A stretch of DNA of 64,000 bases from Pezicula radicicola (GCA_003008705.1 PDUO01000023.1:411312-475311); one strand, 5' to 3'. Positions 1-12,230 are shown, numbered from the stretch's first letter. Translations and numbers: made by a program. The notes: generated from the sequence alone by a model not told the origin.

Positions 1-488
1 ATAAGAAAATAAAACCTTAAGTATTACCAATAAATTTTTACTAGCTTTTGAAAGTACTGTGGCTTTTGCTCAAAAGTCGAAGATAATTGGTGGTTGAAAT
101 GTGGGACGTAAGATCTCGCTTAGCGATAGGGGAGACTAGCGCCCGCGGCTCGTCCCGTCAATGTGGTGAATGCACCAAGTGAATACAACAGAAACAGCTT
201 CTAGCTTCCAGCCTCTTCACAGCACAACCTAGAAGAAATATCTTCACCCACAATTGGTTTTCCACAAAACTGTAACACCATTGTACCAACATCTTTGCGG
301 AACTTACTCTAAGTAACCAGCAGTGGCAAGATATCTGTTTACTGTAACTGCTACTTACTGTCTACAAAAGTCTTTAACAGCAACCCGATCTCACAAAAAT
401 ATCATACAGGCACAGTCGTACCATTTCCCTGAGTAGTACTTCTTGGCACGAGACATCTCCCTCATCGAAGTAATACCAGTCTATTACA
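1..488. other. Intergenic, left edge
   Basis: No credible coding sequence is seen. It should contain the promoter and 5' leader of the gene starting at 489. The short frames here overlap that gene on the opposite strand or in other frames. Confidence 0.5.
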
Positions 489-1903
489 ATGGAAGGATTC
501 GATTGGAACAGACCTGCGCGAGAAAGCTCCGAAGAGCCTGGTACACCTGGCACACCTGCATGGCTGAGAGCTGGTCCAGTACCACCAACCCTCCTTTTCT
601 CCCAGCATCGCATGCAGCCGCTGAATGCATATCCAGCTCTCCCATCGGAACGGGCAGAGGATTACAGTCGGGCTTTAAGCGAATCGACAAGAACACAACT
701 CAATCATAGTGTACCAGAAAACTCCGCGCTAAGGGATGCAGTTTTGACAAGGGACGTTGAGGCACTTGAACGGGAGCTGGATACACGGAGGCAACCAGGG
801 CTCGAAGCCAACGAAGCTCGTGCCAGCGCCAGTGCCACTGCGGCTGCTAATACGGCTTCTATGAAGCCTCTAAAGCCGTTCAAGTGTCCAGTGCGTGGCT
901 GCAATCACGAAACCGAGCACTGGTATGAGTACTGGTATGTAATACTCAAACCACAATTAGATAATCCAAATACTAACTTTAGTCTAGGCATCATAAAAAC
1001 ACCGCACATGTACGTCAGTGTCTCCGGGAGAATGAGGATGGTACCTTCACCGTCGTGGACGAATACAACGTGGAAGTTGGCAGCAATCTCATGGCCCGAG
1101 ACACTGGCGTAAAGAGATCTCGAGCAGAGTTAGATGGTGGCGAAGAAAACTATGCCAGGAATAAGAGGGCAACCGGAATCGGTGGACAGCAAGGTCTCAC
1201 TGACAACAAAAATCGTCATCAGACGGAAGCCGAGAGAGAGGAGTTGTTAAAAGTCACTGGATTCGCCAACGTGATGAGGCCAATGGTACCTGAAAGCACT
1301 GAAAATGGTTCATACCACCCGTCCAACTCCCATGCCAACATTCGGCACAGAGCACCTTCTAGGGGTTCTAACAACCCACCTTCTGAGGAACTTTGGGCAG
1401 AGCAACACCAAGGAAGAACTCGAGTTCCACCCTATACCCGAAGACAAGAGCCTCAGGATGTTCCAGAACCCGGATTTGGTGTCCCAAGAACTGGGCAATT
1501 CTTTCCTCAAAGAGATTCTACTGAGCAGGAGTCAATATGGAATACGCACACAGCAAGAAAAGTATCACAGCAAAATACCGGACACCAACCCTACCAACTA
1601 CCAAGGCTTGCGCCATCTGCCCCGGTCCCCTCTCAGACTGTTCCTACCACGCGGAATTTCTTAATCGAAGGACGCAGTGTTAACGTCCCAATCATATCCA
1701 CAAATGCGCCTGGTGTCAAGAATAGACGCAAGTGTGGTCCTTGCTCGCGGTCTAAGAGGGGAGAGGACTGTAATGGTCCTATACCAATCTGTGATGAATG
1801 CCGTGCCAAAGGCTATGACGAGGAGATTTGCGCCAGCGAGAGGAAGATCGCCGACATTCGAGCCGAGCGTGCGCTATCAGGACTTGTGTCTGATGGGAAT
1901 TGA
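489..1903 (+). CDS. Zinc-finger protein with a C2H2-like motif and a C-terminal cysteine cluster
   Basis: Predicted 453 aa from two exons, 489-934 and 988-1903. The 53-nt intron (935-987) has a perfect TACTAAC branch site at 971-977, and splicing restores a motif split between exons. That motif (about residues 137-164) reads CPVRGCNHETEHWYEYWHHK followed by NTAHVRQC, a C-x4-C...H-x4-H C2H2-like finger. The middle is disordered and rich in P, R, Q and S. Near the C-terminus, CGPCSRSKRGEDC and ICDECRAKG...C give C-x2-C-x8-C-x6-C-x2-C-x8-C. This resembles a Zn2Cys6 cluster, but the first loop is two residues longer than the classical x6 and the cluster sits at the wrong end. A role in transcription is an inference. 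I do not recognise a named family. It stands alone, with about 1 kb of non-coding DNA downstream. Confidence 0.8.
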
Positions 1904-2978
1904 GATTCTCGGGTAGGACAGATCTCTGGAAAGGGTATTTGGATTATTGCATCCTTGAGAATTGGCATAATTGTACAAGTATACAAGAAGTATTTTTAGG
2001 GAGGTGAATTAGCCAAGAATTTGGGAATAGCTTAAAACTACTTGGAATCACCCTACCTCCATAAGTTAGCTAATAACACCTCAAATACATCTCAAAGGCC
2101 CTCAACACGGAGCCCCCGCTACTCGTATTGTTTTTCCATCAGTAATTATCTCCTTGCAGAATACATCGCAACCAATATCCCAGTCCTATAAATATTGGTT
2201 TGGAAAACCCCACAAGCCAATCAAATAGAATTAGAACCAAGCTAGTAAGGAAATCTGTAAAGGAAGTCGAACTTCTTTGAAGTGAGCCCGAGGGATGTTA
2301 AATTGTGCCATGAGCTTACTTCATGGAGCCAAGTAAGTCCCTTGACACAGGTAAGTAACCGATATATCTGGAGTATCTCACCTTGGACATCTCACTTGGC
2401 TTAAGTAACTGACTTGATTTGAGTAAATTTCTTCAGCAGCGTTCAGCAAGGGATTGATGAATTTAAGCGATGGATGAATATGTCCGCATAGAACTAGGTA
2501 AATATATAAATCTCGCTGCAGAATGAGTCTGTAATTTTGGTAGGAATACTAAAAAGATGATTCCAGAAGCGGCCCCAAGATGTTCTACCGGCGTTCAATA
2601 TTCTTTCCTTTGTTTGTCGTCTTGCCAAGTGCCAAGGCTTTCGCTTATGCAAATCAAAGGGGACTTCACTCACAACCTTTGTCACAATTTGTCACAATTG
2701 ACAACGGATCATCAACTAATGAAAGGTGTATATTACATAAGACTTAATACATAGAAAAATGCGTACTGCTTGAGCCAGTACATTAGGGATTTGAAGATAT
2801 GTAGCAGGGTTGGTCGTTTACCCATTAGCTCATCGCTTAAGTATAGTTCGGACTAGTTTTGTGCTCATGTTGGACTTATACAGCTTCTCGTATAACGTTT
2901 ATTTCAAACAAGAAGATATCTCATACTGGTAAGACTCTGTACTGTAGCTCCTTACACTTAGCTGCATTTCCGAAACTC
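1904..2978. other. Intergenic, contains repeat locus A
   Basis: No gene is seen between the zinc-finger gene and the 3' end of the convergent regulator. The only structure noticed is the degenerate 18-bp-period repeat at 2281-2430. Confidence 0.5.
2281..2430 (+). repeat. Degenerate 18-bp tandem repeat, locus A
   Basis: Cut in 18-nt steps from 2281, successive blocks align poorly at first and then well. The best units are AAGTCCCTTGACACAGGT and AACTGACTTGATTTGAGT. The core AAGTAACT-GACTTGATTTGAGT recurs at other sites in this window (12152, 18614, 44149). Confidence 0.6.
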
Positions 2979-4714
2979 CTAAAACAACATAATCCCAGAA
3001 TATTCCTCCCGTAAAAGATCCTCCCAATCAACATTCTCCCCATCATTAGTCCTCTGCCAAACACTATCAAGCAACTTATGCACAGCAGTAATACTCCCAA
3101 TCCCAACGGTATTCTCCAGAATACTAAGTCTAAACTCTACGGTCATCCGATTCGATTTCGTAGCACTCACACTTCCAGCCATAAATAGTGGAAATAATAT
3201 CCTAGCTTCGGCTTTGGAACCTGGTCTGATCAATGCTAACCCTCGTAGAATTTCGATTATGGCTTCTTGGATGTATGGATGAGAAGTGTCTTTTCCGTGT
3301 ACTACTTGGTGGAGACGGAGGAGTGCTGCCCATTTTAGTGCGGTGCCGGCGGCGGAGGCTTCAAGCATGTCCCATTGGGTTGAGTGATGGGTTGGTGGCA
3401 ACCATTCTTCTAGAAAGAGCTTTATGGCAGTAGATTGCTCTTGAAAATGTTCATCTGTTTGTGTTGAATCGTGTCGTGATTTTTGTCGTCTTGCTAGGTC
3501 ATTGATATTATTTAGTGCTATGTAAAGGTCTTGCGAAGTGCCATATAGTGGATGGATCTTTTGAATATAGAGATTATTGTCAGGTGAGAAGGTATATCTG
3601 AAAGCACGTGGTGCTATATCGGTTGTAATTGCTGCAATGCAGCAGAGAAAGTCGAAAAGCTCGAATATAAACCATAGTAATGTGTTTGGAGTGAGATTTG
3701 GTGAGAGTGGTTTGAGCAAAGCTTTTGCTCCATGTAAATGAAGAATCCAACGACGGGAGTTTCCCTCACAGACCTGGGCTGTTAGTAAGTGTATGAAACG
3801 GCGTGAATGACAATATGTGATTTGAATACCTCGGAAAGACACAGCATCAGTGTCGCAGTAAGGACAGCTTCTGAATCTGGTTCGGATTCTATTTCTTTTT
3901 TCAAAAACTGCAGCGCTAGAGTTTGCTGATTTAGTGCCTCCTCCTGGAAGTCTTCGTACACTCTTCTCAGGTGACAAGTGGAAAGAGCCATGTATGCGTG
4001 AAATATACACTTATGCTTTATTCCCATTGGGACGACATGGAGAAGAAATGGATTCTTATCATCGTCAACGACTACTAAGGCTCTTGCCACAACCTGAATA
4101 AAGTGGTTATATAAGTGGAAGTCCGTAGCAGTCCAGTCTTTGACCATATTTTCTGTTACACCTGTGATACCCTCAAGGCATACGTATGTTAGAAGACTTG
4201 ATTTCGGAGGGCATTTTCTACCCCTCGCTAAGGCGTTGCTTTCGTTGAGATTAGTATGACTGATCAATTTTCGGTCTCCATTGTCTTCGATGAGAGCGAC
4301 CCAATCCATGTACAGCTCAGACGGCTGCGTACCCTCGGGTGACGTGCTAGAGCTTGCAGAGTGGCAGTGTTGAATTTGCACATGTTGTCTATAGTTTGGT
4401 GCTTGTGATTCTTCTAGTGAATGCTGTGATACTGCTGTGCTTCGAGGAACTTTGACTCTTGGAATACATTCTAACCCCAGTCGGTGACAGTCCCCACAAG
4501 TAGGATAGACCTCATCGCACTTCCTTCTCCTATTGTCTATTAGTTAGGTTGAATGCTGGAGAAATTCCAGAACACTGGTAACTGAACCTTTGTAAGCACC
4601 CGATACATCCCTTAGACGATCGTTTATGCTTTATTCGTGTCCTTAACCCATCGGGAGATTCGTTGACAATTATGGCAGATGCGACTGGCGTGTAAGAGCA
4701 TGACAGCGACAGCC
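2979..4714 (-). CDS. Zn2Cys6 fungal-specific transcription factor
   Basis: Three exons are resolved, read right to left: 4714-4588, 4529-3830 and 3773-2979. The introns are 4530-4587 (CTAAC branch) and 3774-3829 (TACTAAC branch). Joining the first two exons restores the binuclear cluster CIGCLQRRRKCDE...CGDCHRLGLEC, spaced C-x2-C-x6-C-x6-C-x2-C-x6-C, which binds two zinc ions and DNA. The C-terminal part matches the fungal transcription factor domain (PF11951-like), with LTATLMLCLSEVCEGNSRRW followed by a helical repeat region. It is probably a nuclear regulator; the target genes are unknown. The ATG is not placed. The first resolved exon begins at an acceptor (CTAAC...CATCAG) and needs one base from an upstream exon, and I could not find a convincing one. 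The first donor (GTTCAG) is also unusual. The resolved part encodes about 540 aa. Confidence 0.8.
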
Positions 4715-5571
4715 CTGATGTGATGTGTTAGGGTCAATATATTTCATAGAACCCCACAAGTGTGGGGAGGCATGGCATACTATTACATCTTGAACATGGC
4801 TGTTCACTATTACACGATGTTTTGATTGCAGCACAACGCTGACATGCGGATCGTCTACGAGGCATGAGTATGTATCAAGGGTGACGAAAAGAGCGTAAAT
4901 GTAATACTAACGACGGGATTCAAGTGTTCTTGGACCTCGGTTTGGGGTAAGAGTGGGATGCCCCTCACCCTTATCTCAGGAATCAGGCAGTCTCTTGTAC
5001 TGCACTGGCTTAGCGTCTGGCTCACGAGACAACAAAAACACGAAGAGGAAAAGACTTCAGGAGGCAAGACAAATTAAGCAGGCCGAAACTACGGAATTCT
5101 ACTGATCTTTATCTCAGAAATGGCAAGCCATTAAGTAGATTTGGTTTCTATGTTTTGGCCAACGGAGGCCGACGGTAAACAGTGATATACTTAACAGCAG
5201 CTTTAATAAGTGTTTATTCTTTCCTTCCCAACTCAGTGAAGGAAGAGGTGGGGATTAAAAGTTTTGAGTTCCGGCGTATATCACCGGAATCGCCTACGCA
5301 GGAAGTACTTACACGTATGCCGGATCTCGGGGGGGTAAGGCAAGGATGACTATGGTAATGAACAACTTCAACATCCCATACACCACTCGACTTGTTTATT
5401 TTATGAGATTCTCTTTGGTAAGTATGCATACGAAGAGCGGCCTTCTCAAATATAGCTTCTCGCTCCATCTTCCTCCCTTTCCCCCTTCAACATTATCTGT
5501 TGTTTCAGAGAGAAGTAGCAACTGGCTCAATCAATAACTTTGCACCAAGGTAAAGGATTCTAGGCTTCGAA
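4715..5571. other. Intergenic, divergent promoter region
   Basis: This lies between the regulator (minus) and the M20 gene (plus). It should hold the missing first exon of the regulator and both promoters. No other gene is seen. Confidence 0.4.
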
Positions 5572-6963
5572 ATGGTTCAAATAAATATTTCTGCGCACAA
5601 CACAAGTAAAGAAGATCCCGCCGTCAAGACACTCATTGAAGCTATAGATGGCTATGATACAGAGCTTTGGGATATAAATAAGAAGGTGAGGTCGCTTGTT
5701 AGTTCACCCAAGGACTGACGCACACTCTGACAGCGACTCAGATACACAGTAATCCAGAACTTGGATATGCTGAATTTAAGGCACATGACAATATTACAGC
5801 CTTACTTGAATCCTTGGGGTTCCCAGTAAAACGGCACGCGTACGGGATCGAGACCGCTTTTATTGCTGAGTACGGTTCTGGAGGTCGAGTGGTTGCCTTT
5901 AACGCAGAATACGACGCACTCCCAAATATCGGCCATGCCTGCGGGCACAACTTAATAGCAGCAATCTCAATCGCATCATTCCTTGGGCTCGCGAAGGCAC
6001 TGAAGGAGTATAAATTACCAGGTCGCGTCCGTCTCATAGGTACACCGGCAGAGGAGGGAGGCGGTGGTAAACTCAAGCTTATCGATGCTGGGGCATATAA
6101 GGATGTAGACGCATGTATGATGATTCACCCAGGACCCGAGAGTGAGACTACTGGATACACAGGAGATGCTTATATGCCGACAAACGCGAATCACAAGTTC
6201 AGAGTCAACTTCTATGGAAAGTCAGCGCATGCTGCAATGGCACCGTGGCAAGGACTCAATGCACTTGATGCTGTTGTTCTGGCATATAATGCTATTAGCG
6301 TGTTGAGGCAGCAAATAAAACCGAGCGAGAGAATACACTGTATAATTTCGGAGGGAGGAGAGAGGCCCAATATCATTTCCGCATTTGCCCAATTGGAGTA
6401 TTACATCCGTGCACCTACCCTGCTAGAAGCTGACGAGCTGAGAATTCGTGCGAAGAGCTGTTTTGAGGGTGCTGCAATTGCAACTGGTTGCAAAGTCGAG
6501 TATGAGGAGTAAGTTTCTTTTATTAACAAAAATTCTTCAACACTGACCTGGTATTAGCATAAACACATATGCCGATTTGCGACCAAACAGAACTATTTGT
6601 TCTTTGTATACTGATGCAATGGCTTCGATAGGCTCTTCAGTGCGCTGCGATTATAATAGTCCTGGTGTTCCAGGATCGACGGATCAAGGAAATGTTACCT
6701 ACGAATGTCCTGGGTTTCAAGGTTATGTTGGTATTCCAGCAGAACCTGGAGCATATAACCATACACCAGGCTTTACTGCTGCCGCTGGGACTGAGAATGC
6801 ACATAAACTATCCATGGCTACGGCAAAGGGCCAAGCGATTGTAGGATGGAACATTCTCACAGATGAAGAAGTCGCTTCAAATGTCAAGAGAGATTTTGAG
6901 GCCGACAAGAAGATTAGACATCTGCCAATTATGCGTGAAACGCCATCGGGAGGATGTTGTTGA
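5572..6963 (+). CDS. M20-family amidohydrolase/peptidase (PM20D2-like)
   Basis: Predicted 428 aa from three exons: 5572-5685, 5742-6508 and 6558-6963. Splicing gives LWDINKKIHSNPELGYAEFK at the first junction and EYEDINTYADLRPN at the second, both typical of the family. M20 enzymes are two-metal hydrolases that cleave amide bonds of N-acyl amino acids, dipeptides or related compounds. Visible metal-site elements are AEYDALPNIGHACGHN, the Glu pair in GTPAEEGGGGK, and HPGPES. The lid/dimerisation domain is marked by KSAHAAMAPWQGLNALDAV, and a late His lies in AAAGTENAH. There is no signal peptide, so it is probably cytosolic. The length is normal for PM20D2-type proteins. The substrate cannot be read from sequence. 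It sits between a regulator and a permease that may act on nitrogen compounds, but no operon-like link is shown. Confidence 0.88.
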
Positions 6964-7668
6964 TAGAAATATATCCATTTGCTCACAAACTTGGCGGTTA
7001 CCTTTTTAAATGCTCGTACTCCATTTGGACCATTTACCCGCCTCCATGAAGCAACAATCATAATAACAACTAGGCTCCTATCCTATAATTATTTAAGCAC
7101 GGCTGCATTCTTATGAATTTCATAATGTGGAGACTTCCCCAGGTTCCGGTGAAGACCGATTACCCAAAATCCAGACCCAGGCACTTGGGGATGGTACACT
7201 GTAATATGATGGGATTCAAAGAACGAGATCTCCATCTATCATTCTACTTGGCTCTTAGACGCGTGGAGGAATGCCTTGGATAAAATTAATTGCAGAACCA
7301 GCGTGTAAGTACCGGCGAGCCCATGGAAAATTAAGCGACGTTGAAATCCGGCGTAAAGACAAAGATGCGGACAAGTCCACAGTCATTAATTCAAATTTTA
7401 ATAAGTTTAATGTTCCGAAATGATAAGAAAGCCGGCGTATAACTTATCTCGCACCTTCGTATTGATGCATCTCGGGCCAATTGAGGAACGGCCGGATCTC
7501 TTCCATATCTCCGAGCAGCATACCTATCTACCCCATTCTTTAACCATGCGGTTGCAACGATCTCACCCCAGGAACAGGCTAGATCAGCTATGCATATTCC
7601 AGGGTCTAAAGTGCAGGCAATGCCAGTCGACATCATGTGGAAATATTATACGCCGGCTTTCCCAATAT
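6964..7668. other. Intergenic, left flank of the transposon
   Basis: No gene is recognised. The short frames here show no family features. The region ends at the TA target dinucleotide of the element at 7671. Confidence 0.45.
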
Positions 7669-7670
7669 TA

Positions 7671-9021
7671 CAGTGCCCGACCATAATTACCCGGACACTT
7701 AGCCGAAAACACGAAAACACGTCGCGTCTTCCTTCCTACCCTCCTCTTACAACACCACACAATGCCACCAGAACGTCGCCCTCTTGGGCCAATCTCTTCA
7801 AATATTCGAAAACAGATCGAGCTTAATCCATACAAAAGAGGCCAGATCGTTGCGGGCAAGTTATTCGGTCATTCGGTGAGGGAGATTGTAGAGGTGCTAG
7901 ATATACCAAAATCGATAGTACATGATACCCTTAAACTTGAGGAATTGCGCAACGAAGGAGAGTCTCAACTAGGTCGAGGTCGAAAGATAGAATATTCAGA
8001 GTCTGATGAACGATATTTACTACGATATGTATGATTACATCTAAAGGAGATATATACACAAGTCAAGAGAGGCACCGGGCTCGATATTTCATACACTACT
8101 ATTAAGTGTATTCTACGAGCGAATGGCATGACTAGCTGGCGTGCAAAACAGCGCCCAGTACTCACAGAAGCTTATGCTGCTGCTCGACTTGCATAGTGCA
8201 AAGCTAGGGAACATTGGGGCTACGAGGAGTGGATGGTATACATGTGGAGTGATGAGTATACAGCAGAGCGGGGCACAGGCAAAGGCAGGGTATGGTGCTT
8301 TGGAACTCTAAGTCAGAAATGGGATCGGGAAATGATTGAGACATACAACAAAGGAAAGGATCTTTCAGCTACAGTCTGGGGCTGCTTTTAGGGAGAAGGA
8401 GATGGTAAAATTGGTAGGTCTGACTTATATGTTTTGGACCGGGATTTCGAGTCTAAGAAATATGGGTACTCCTCTCGTTCCTACCTTGAAGTTATTGAAG
8501 ATCAGATGCCTAGATGCTTCGAACTAGGTAGAATCTTTATGCAAGATGGAGCTCGAATACATACTGCAAGGATAGTTATGAAGTGGTTTGAAGAGATGGG
8601 TATAGAAGTCATAGACTGGCCGGCAGTATCTCTAGATTTAAACCCGATCGAATATATCTGGTGGTACTTAAAATATAAGGTACTAGTCAACCACCCTGAA
8701 CTTGGTGACATGGGGAAGTCAGAACAGGCCCAGCAGGCTTTAGAAGACGCCTTAATTGAAGCTTGGAATGACTTACCTGACTCTCTATTTCATAGTCTAA
8801 TAGAGAGTATGCCACGGAGGATAGTAGTATGTATTGCAGCAAAGGGGTGGTATACAAAATATTAGTAAGCTGAAACTTGGGTATATTAAAGAGCTATTAT
8901 TTATCTATATATATTGAAAAAATCAAGTCAATTGGAGTTATGGTTGTGGAGTTATTATAGTTCGAATATAATAGGTGAGTTTCGGTAGGGTGGGTGTCCG
9001 GGTAATTATGGTCTAGTACTG
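7671..9021 (+). mobile_element. Tc1/mariner transposon with terminal inverted repeats
   Basis: The element is about 1351 bp and is flanked on both sides by TA (7669-7670 and 9022-9023), the expected Tc1/mariner target duplication. Its left end and the reverse complement of its right end share about 28 bp with 3 mismatches, including the block GACCATAATTACCCGGACAC. Weaker similarity continues a further 15 bp or so. It contains one decayed transposase frame. The well-kept ends suggest a fairly recent insertion. Confidence 0.9.
7762..8865 (+). pseudogene. Tc1/mariner transposase, DD34E type, three nonsense codons
   Basis: One reading frame runs from ATG 7762 to the terminal TAG at 8863 and is broken only by TGA (8032), TAG (8194) and TAG (8389). 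The N-terminal part has a helix-turn-helix-like segment (GHSVREIVEVLDIPKSIVHD). The catalytic Asp/Glu residues are present: WSDE (Asp at 8251), MQDGARIHTA (Asp at 8545) and DLNPIEYIWW (Glu at 8650). This gives 34 residues between the second Asp and the Glu, the Tc1 DD34E arrangement. All three stops can arise by C-to-T change (CGA to TGA, CAG to TAG), as RIP would produce. No frameshift was seen. It is inactive as it stands. Confidence 0.88.
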
Positions 9022-9023
9022 TA

Positions 9024-9402
9024 ACAACAACCATGTCTCAATATTTTTTGCCGCGCAGCCACACGCTCACTACCTAATTCTAAGCATCGAAGACCCTAAC
9101 AAACGTCTATGTGTCTGACATTCCAAGCTGAGAGAAGGGGGAGGAAGCGCCACGTCTTAATCTTAGTATCGGATCGACCAGGGTGTTCGGGTTCCAGTAA
9201 CATCATTACTCTTATCTATTGTCCCGCTATAGCCAACCGCCAGGAAAAGACTTTAAGATAAATATGAGAAAAGCGTATAAATCACCAGAATCCACGTTAA
9301 TGATCTCGCTGTTACCTGTATTGTCAACAATCCTACTAGAACTTGTCAAATCCGGGAAGCTTTACCCCTTCGAAATTTGGCATCTACAGCTTCATAGTCA
9401 CC
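9024..9402. other. Intergenic, promoter region of the MFS permease
   Basis: No gene is seen between the transposon and the permease start. The transposon lies about 380 bp upstream of that ATG. Confidence 0.45.
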
Positions 9403-11111
9403 ATGAACGTCCAAGCAGATCAGAATAGCAACGAAGATGTCACTAACATCAAACATGCGCTTGCTACTGAGACAAGTGACCCAGACGAAATCTTGACGGC
9501 TCTTGGAGACAATACTGCTGCATTTGAGGTTCCTCTCTCAGCAGCTGATGATCGTCGTCTTGTTCGAAAGATCGACTTATGGTAAATTGTGAGAACATAT
9601 CTTGTGAAAAATTGCATCTTCTAACATGGCTCATAGTCTACTACCTGTCATGGCCTTGTCTTATTTGGCCCAATACCTTGACAAGTCAGCCCTGGGTTAT
9701 TCATCAATTCTCGGTCTTCGAACTGACCTCCACCTTGTCGGACAAGACTACGCCTGGGCCAGTTCAATTTTCTATTTTGGATACCTTGCTGGATCTTGGC
9801 CTTTTGCTTATCTGTTGGTGCGACTGCCAATAGGAAGAGGACTATCTGGCGTGGTGTAAGTATAGGCCAGTTCCAAAATACTTCAATCACTAATTTCTAT
9901 TTAGTGTCATATGGGCTAGTATCGTCATGCTCACTGCTCTATGCAAGAACAAAGATGGTCTTTTAGCTGCTAGATTCTTTCTAGGTTTCGTAGAGGCCGC
10001 TATTGCCCCAGGTATGACCATGATCATTTCTATGTGGTACAAACGATCTGAGCAACCCCTCCGTCACGGGACGTGGTTCTTGGGAAACGTAGCTGGAGGC
10101 CTTGTTGGTGGTGTCCTTGCCTATGCTATGGGACATATCAAGACTATTGCTCCTTGGAAGGGTGTCTTCCTCATCTTCGGGGGCGCTACCGTTCTTTGGG
10201 GCATCGTTATGTACTTCCTCCTCCCAGATACGCCACTCAAAGCGCGATTCCTCAGCAAAGAAGATCAAGTCAGAGCTATTGAGCGTGTCCAGGACAATAT
10301 GACTGGTTTCAAGAATCAACATTTTAAGAAGTACCAGATGATCGAGGCTCTTCTGGATCCAAAGACATGGCTTCTTGCGGCTTTTCAATTTACCCAGAAT
10401 CTCCCCAATGGAGCTGTTGGTTCTGTAAGTATAATATTCCCACGCACTATTACACCCAAAAATTGATTTACTGATGCGTAACTATAGTTCGCCTCCATTG
10501 TGGTCCAAGGTCTCGGGTTCTCAACATTCAAAACCCTTCTAATTCAAATGATTGGTACAGCATTCCAAGCTCTATTCGTCGTAATTGCTACATTTGGATC
10601 AACCTATCTTCCAAACACTAGAACCTACTGGATGTTCATAATGACAGTCATTGCACTTGTAGGCTCTATCTGTATTCGGCAAATCGATCCTGCTCAACCA
10701 TGGTCAAGATTCATGGCTGGGTATTGCCTAATCCTCGCCTTCCCAGCAAATTTCCCATTGACCATGGCAATGATCACTTCCAATACGGGAGGCTTCACAA
10801 AGAAAACTGTCACTACGGCTGTGGTTTTTATTTTCTATTGCGCTGGTAATATTGCTGGTCCACAAGTCATGTTTGCAAAGGAAGCACCCAGCTACCCATC
10901 TGGTTTTGCGGCAACGATTGTTTGTTTTGCAGCTAGTGCCGTCATTGCTTTGATGCTCCGAATTTATTTGATTCGAGAGAATAGAAAGAGAGATGCTCAG
11001 GGTGAACTTCCAACTCTTATTATGGTTGATGGAGTTGAGGTTCCTATTGCGGCATTGAATCTTATCGACAAAACTGATCATGAACTCCACCAGTTTAGAT
11101 ACGTCTACTAG
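9403..11111 (+). CDS. MFS permease, anion:cation symporter family (Dal5/allantoate permease-like)
   Basis: Predicted 513 aa from four exons: 9403-9581, 9637-9855, 9905-10424 and 10488-11111. Donors are GTAAAT, GTAAGT and GTAAGT. The N-terminal segment ADDRRLVRKIDL, then LLPVMALSYLAQYLDKSALG, is the hallmark start of the ACS/Dal5 group. Other family features are the helix following GRGLSGV, the loop LGFVEAAIAPGMTMIISMWY, and the late helix starting AGYCLILAFPANFPLTMAMI. About 12 membrane helices can be counted. Relatives carry allantoate, ureidosuccinate, vitamins or short peptides across the plasma membrane with protons. The substrate here is unknown. All frames are open and the length is normal. 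Confidence 0.87.
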
Positions 11112-11592
11112 GGCTCAAAATAGCATGGCTAAGAAGGATACCATTTGAATGAAAGGCGTTTATGGCGCTCGAAGTAGGAAATGGAACTGTTTTTTCCAGT
11201 GGAAGAATTTCTATCTGGTGTGGAGTTATTCTTCCGTTAATGGGATTTTGAGGATAGGTAGCACTAATGGTGTGAGTCAAGTGCATCTTTGGTAGCCTAA
11301 AATGGTGCTATTTGAGTAACTCAAAAAGTATATTGTTTCAATACTAGTGGCTCTTCACAGTGTGCTCTCTTCTATGCTGCTGGATGGATCGAGGTGTTAC
11401 GGGAAGGAAAGCAGCTGTTAAAGACTCAAGGGGAGAGTTATTGGCACCCACCCTCATGTTTCATCCAAGAAATTTCTTGGTCTAGTTTTTCGTGGTTCTC
11501 CAGGCATCCACGGGTGCATCTAGGCTTTCATTCCTAGGAGCAACAACACTAAAGTGGTTTGGCTGCTAATGATAGTTAGTTAAATATTGACA

Positions 11593-11640
11593 ACGGAATT
11601 GACTTACTCAAGACAACTAGATAACTCAAATATACCTGGT
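11593..11640 (-). repeat. Two degenerate units of the 18-bp repeat, locus B
   Basis: The pattern TTACTCAAGACAACTAGA then TAACTCAAATATACC matches, in reverse orientation, the core seen at 2401-2425. It is only about two units long, so it is weak by itself. Confidence 0.4.
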
Positions 11641-12151
11641 CACCACCACCAAAGACAAGAGTACAGGAGCCATGGCCTGATGTCAAGCCGTTGCGAGGTG
11701 TCTCTCCATCTCCGGAGTTGCTTTGGTCTCTCGTTGACAATTTGCCTCTTGACATACGAGCTTGTTGGTACCTCTGAGATCACTAGTAGAACCGGCGCCG
11801 GGAAATTGGGGTTCTAAGGGAAGCGTCGGTGGCAGCTCCTGTCGCCATTGAAAAATTGACTGGATTCTCTTTTCATAAAGCATGAATTCTATTACAACCT
11901 TCCTTATCAAGGTGTTCTCAGATTCCCTTGGGTACGATATTATTTCAAGCAAAAGACTGATGCCAAAATGTCTGACTTGTAGTTTCAAATGGCCGTATTA
12001 GATTTAGCACTGAAATATGTAGCTTTTATACTCTACCAATGCTTTCAAAAAAGAAAATTCTCATATAGTAGATTTAGACAAGTATTTAATTGATGAACTG
12101 TACAGAACTTTAGGCACCACATCTCGGTATACAAGCTTTATATCAAATACT

Positions 12152-12230
12152 GGATCAAGTGGGTTACTCAAATAAGTCAGTTATTCAAATCAAGCGAGTT
12201 ACTCAAATCAAGGCATATGCCTCAAATATC
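12152..12230 (-). repeat. 18-bp tandem repeat, locus C
   Basis: About four units step in 18 nt: ACTCAAATAAGTCAGTTA, TTCAAATCAAGCGAGTTA, CTCAAATCAAGGCATATG, then CCTCAAATATC. The unit is the reverse complement of the AACTGACTTGATTTGAGT unit at locus A. Confidence 0.65.

Noticed and set aside
5572..11111. Idea of a nitrogen-scavenging gene cluster (regulator, M20 enzyme, Dal5-like permease)
   Set aside because: The genes are on different strands, separated by a transposon, and no shared regulatory motif was seen; only loose functional similarity.
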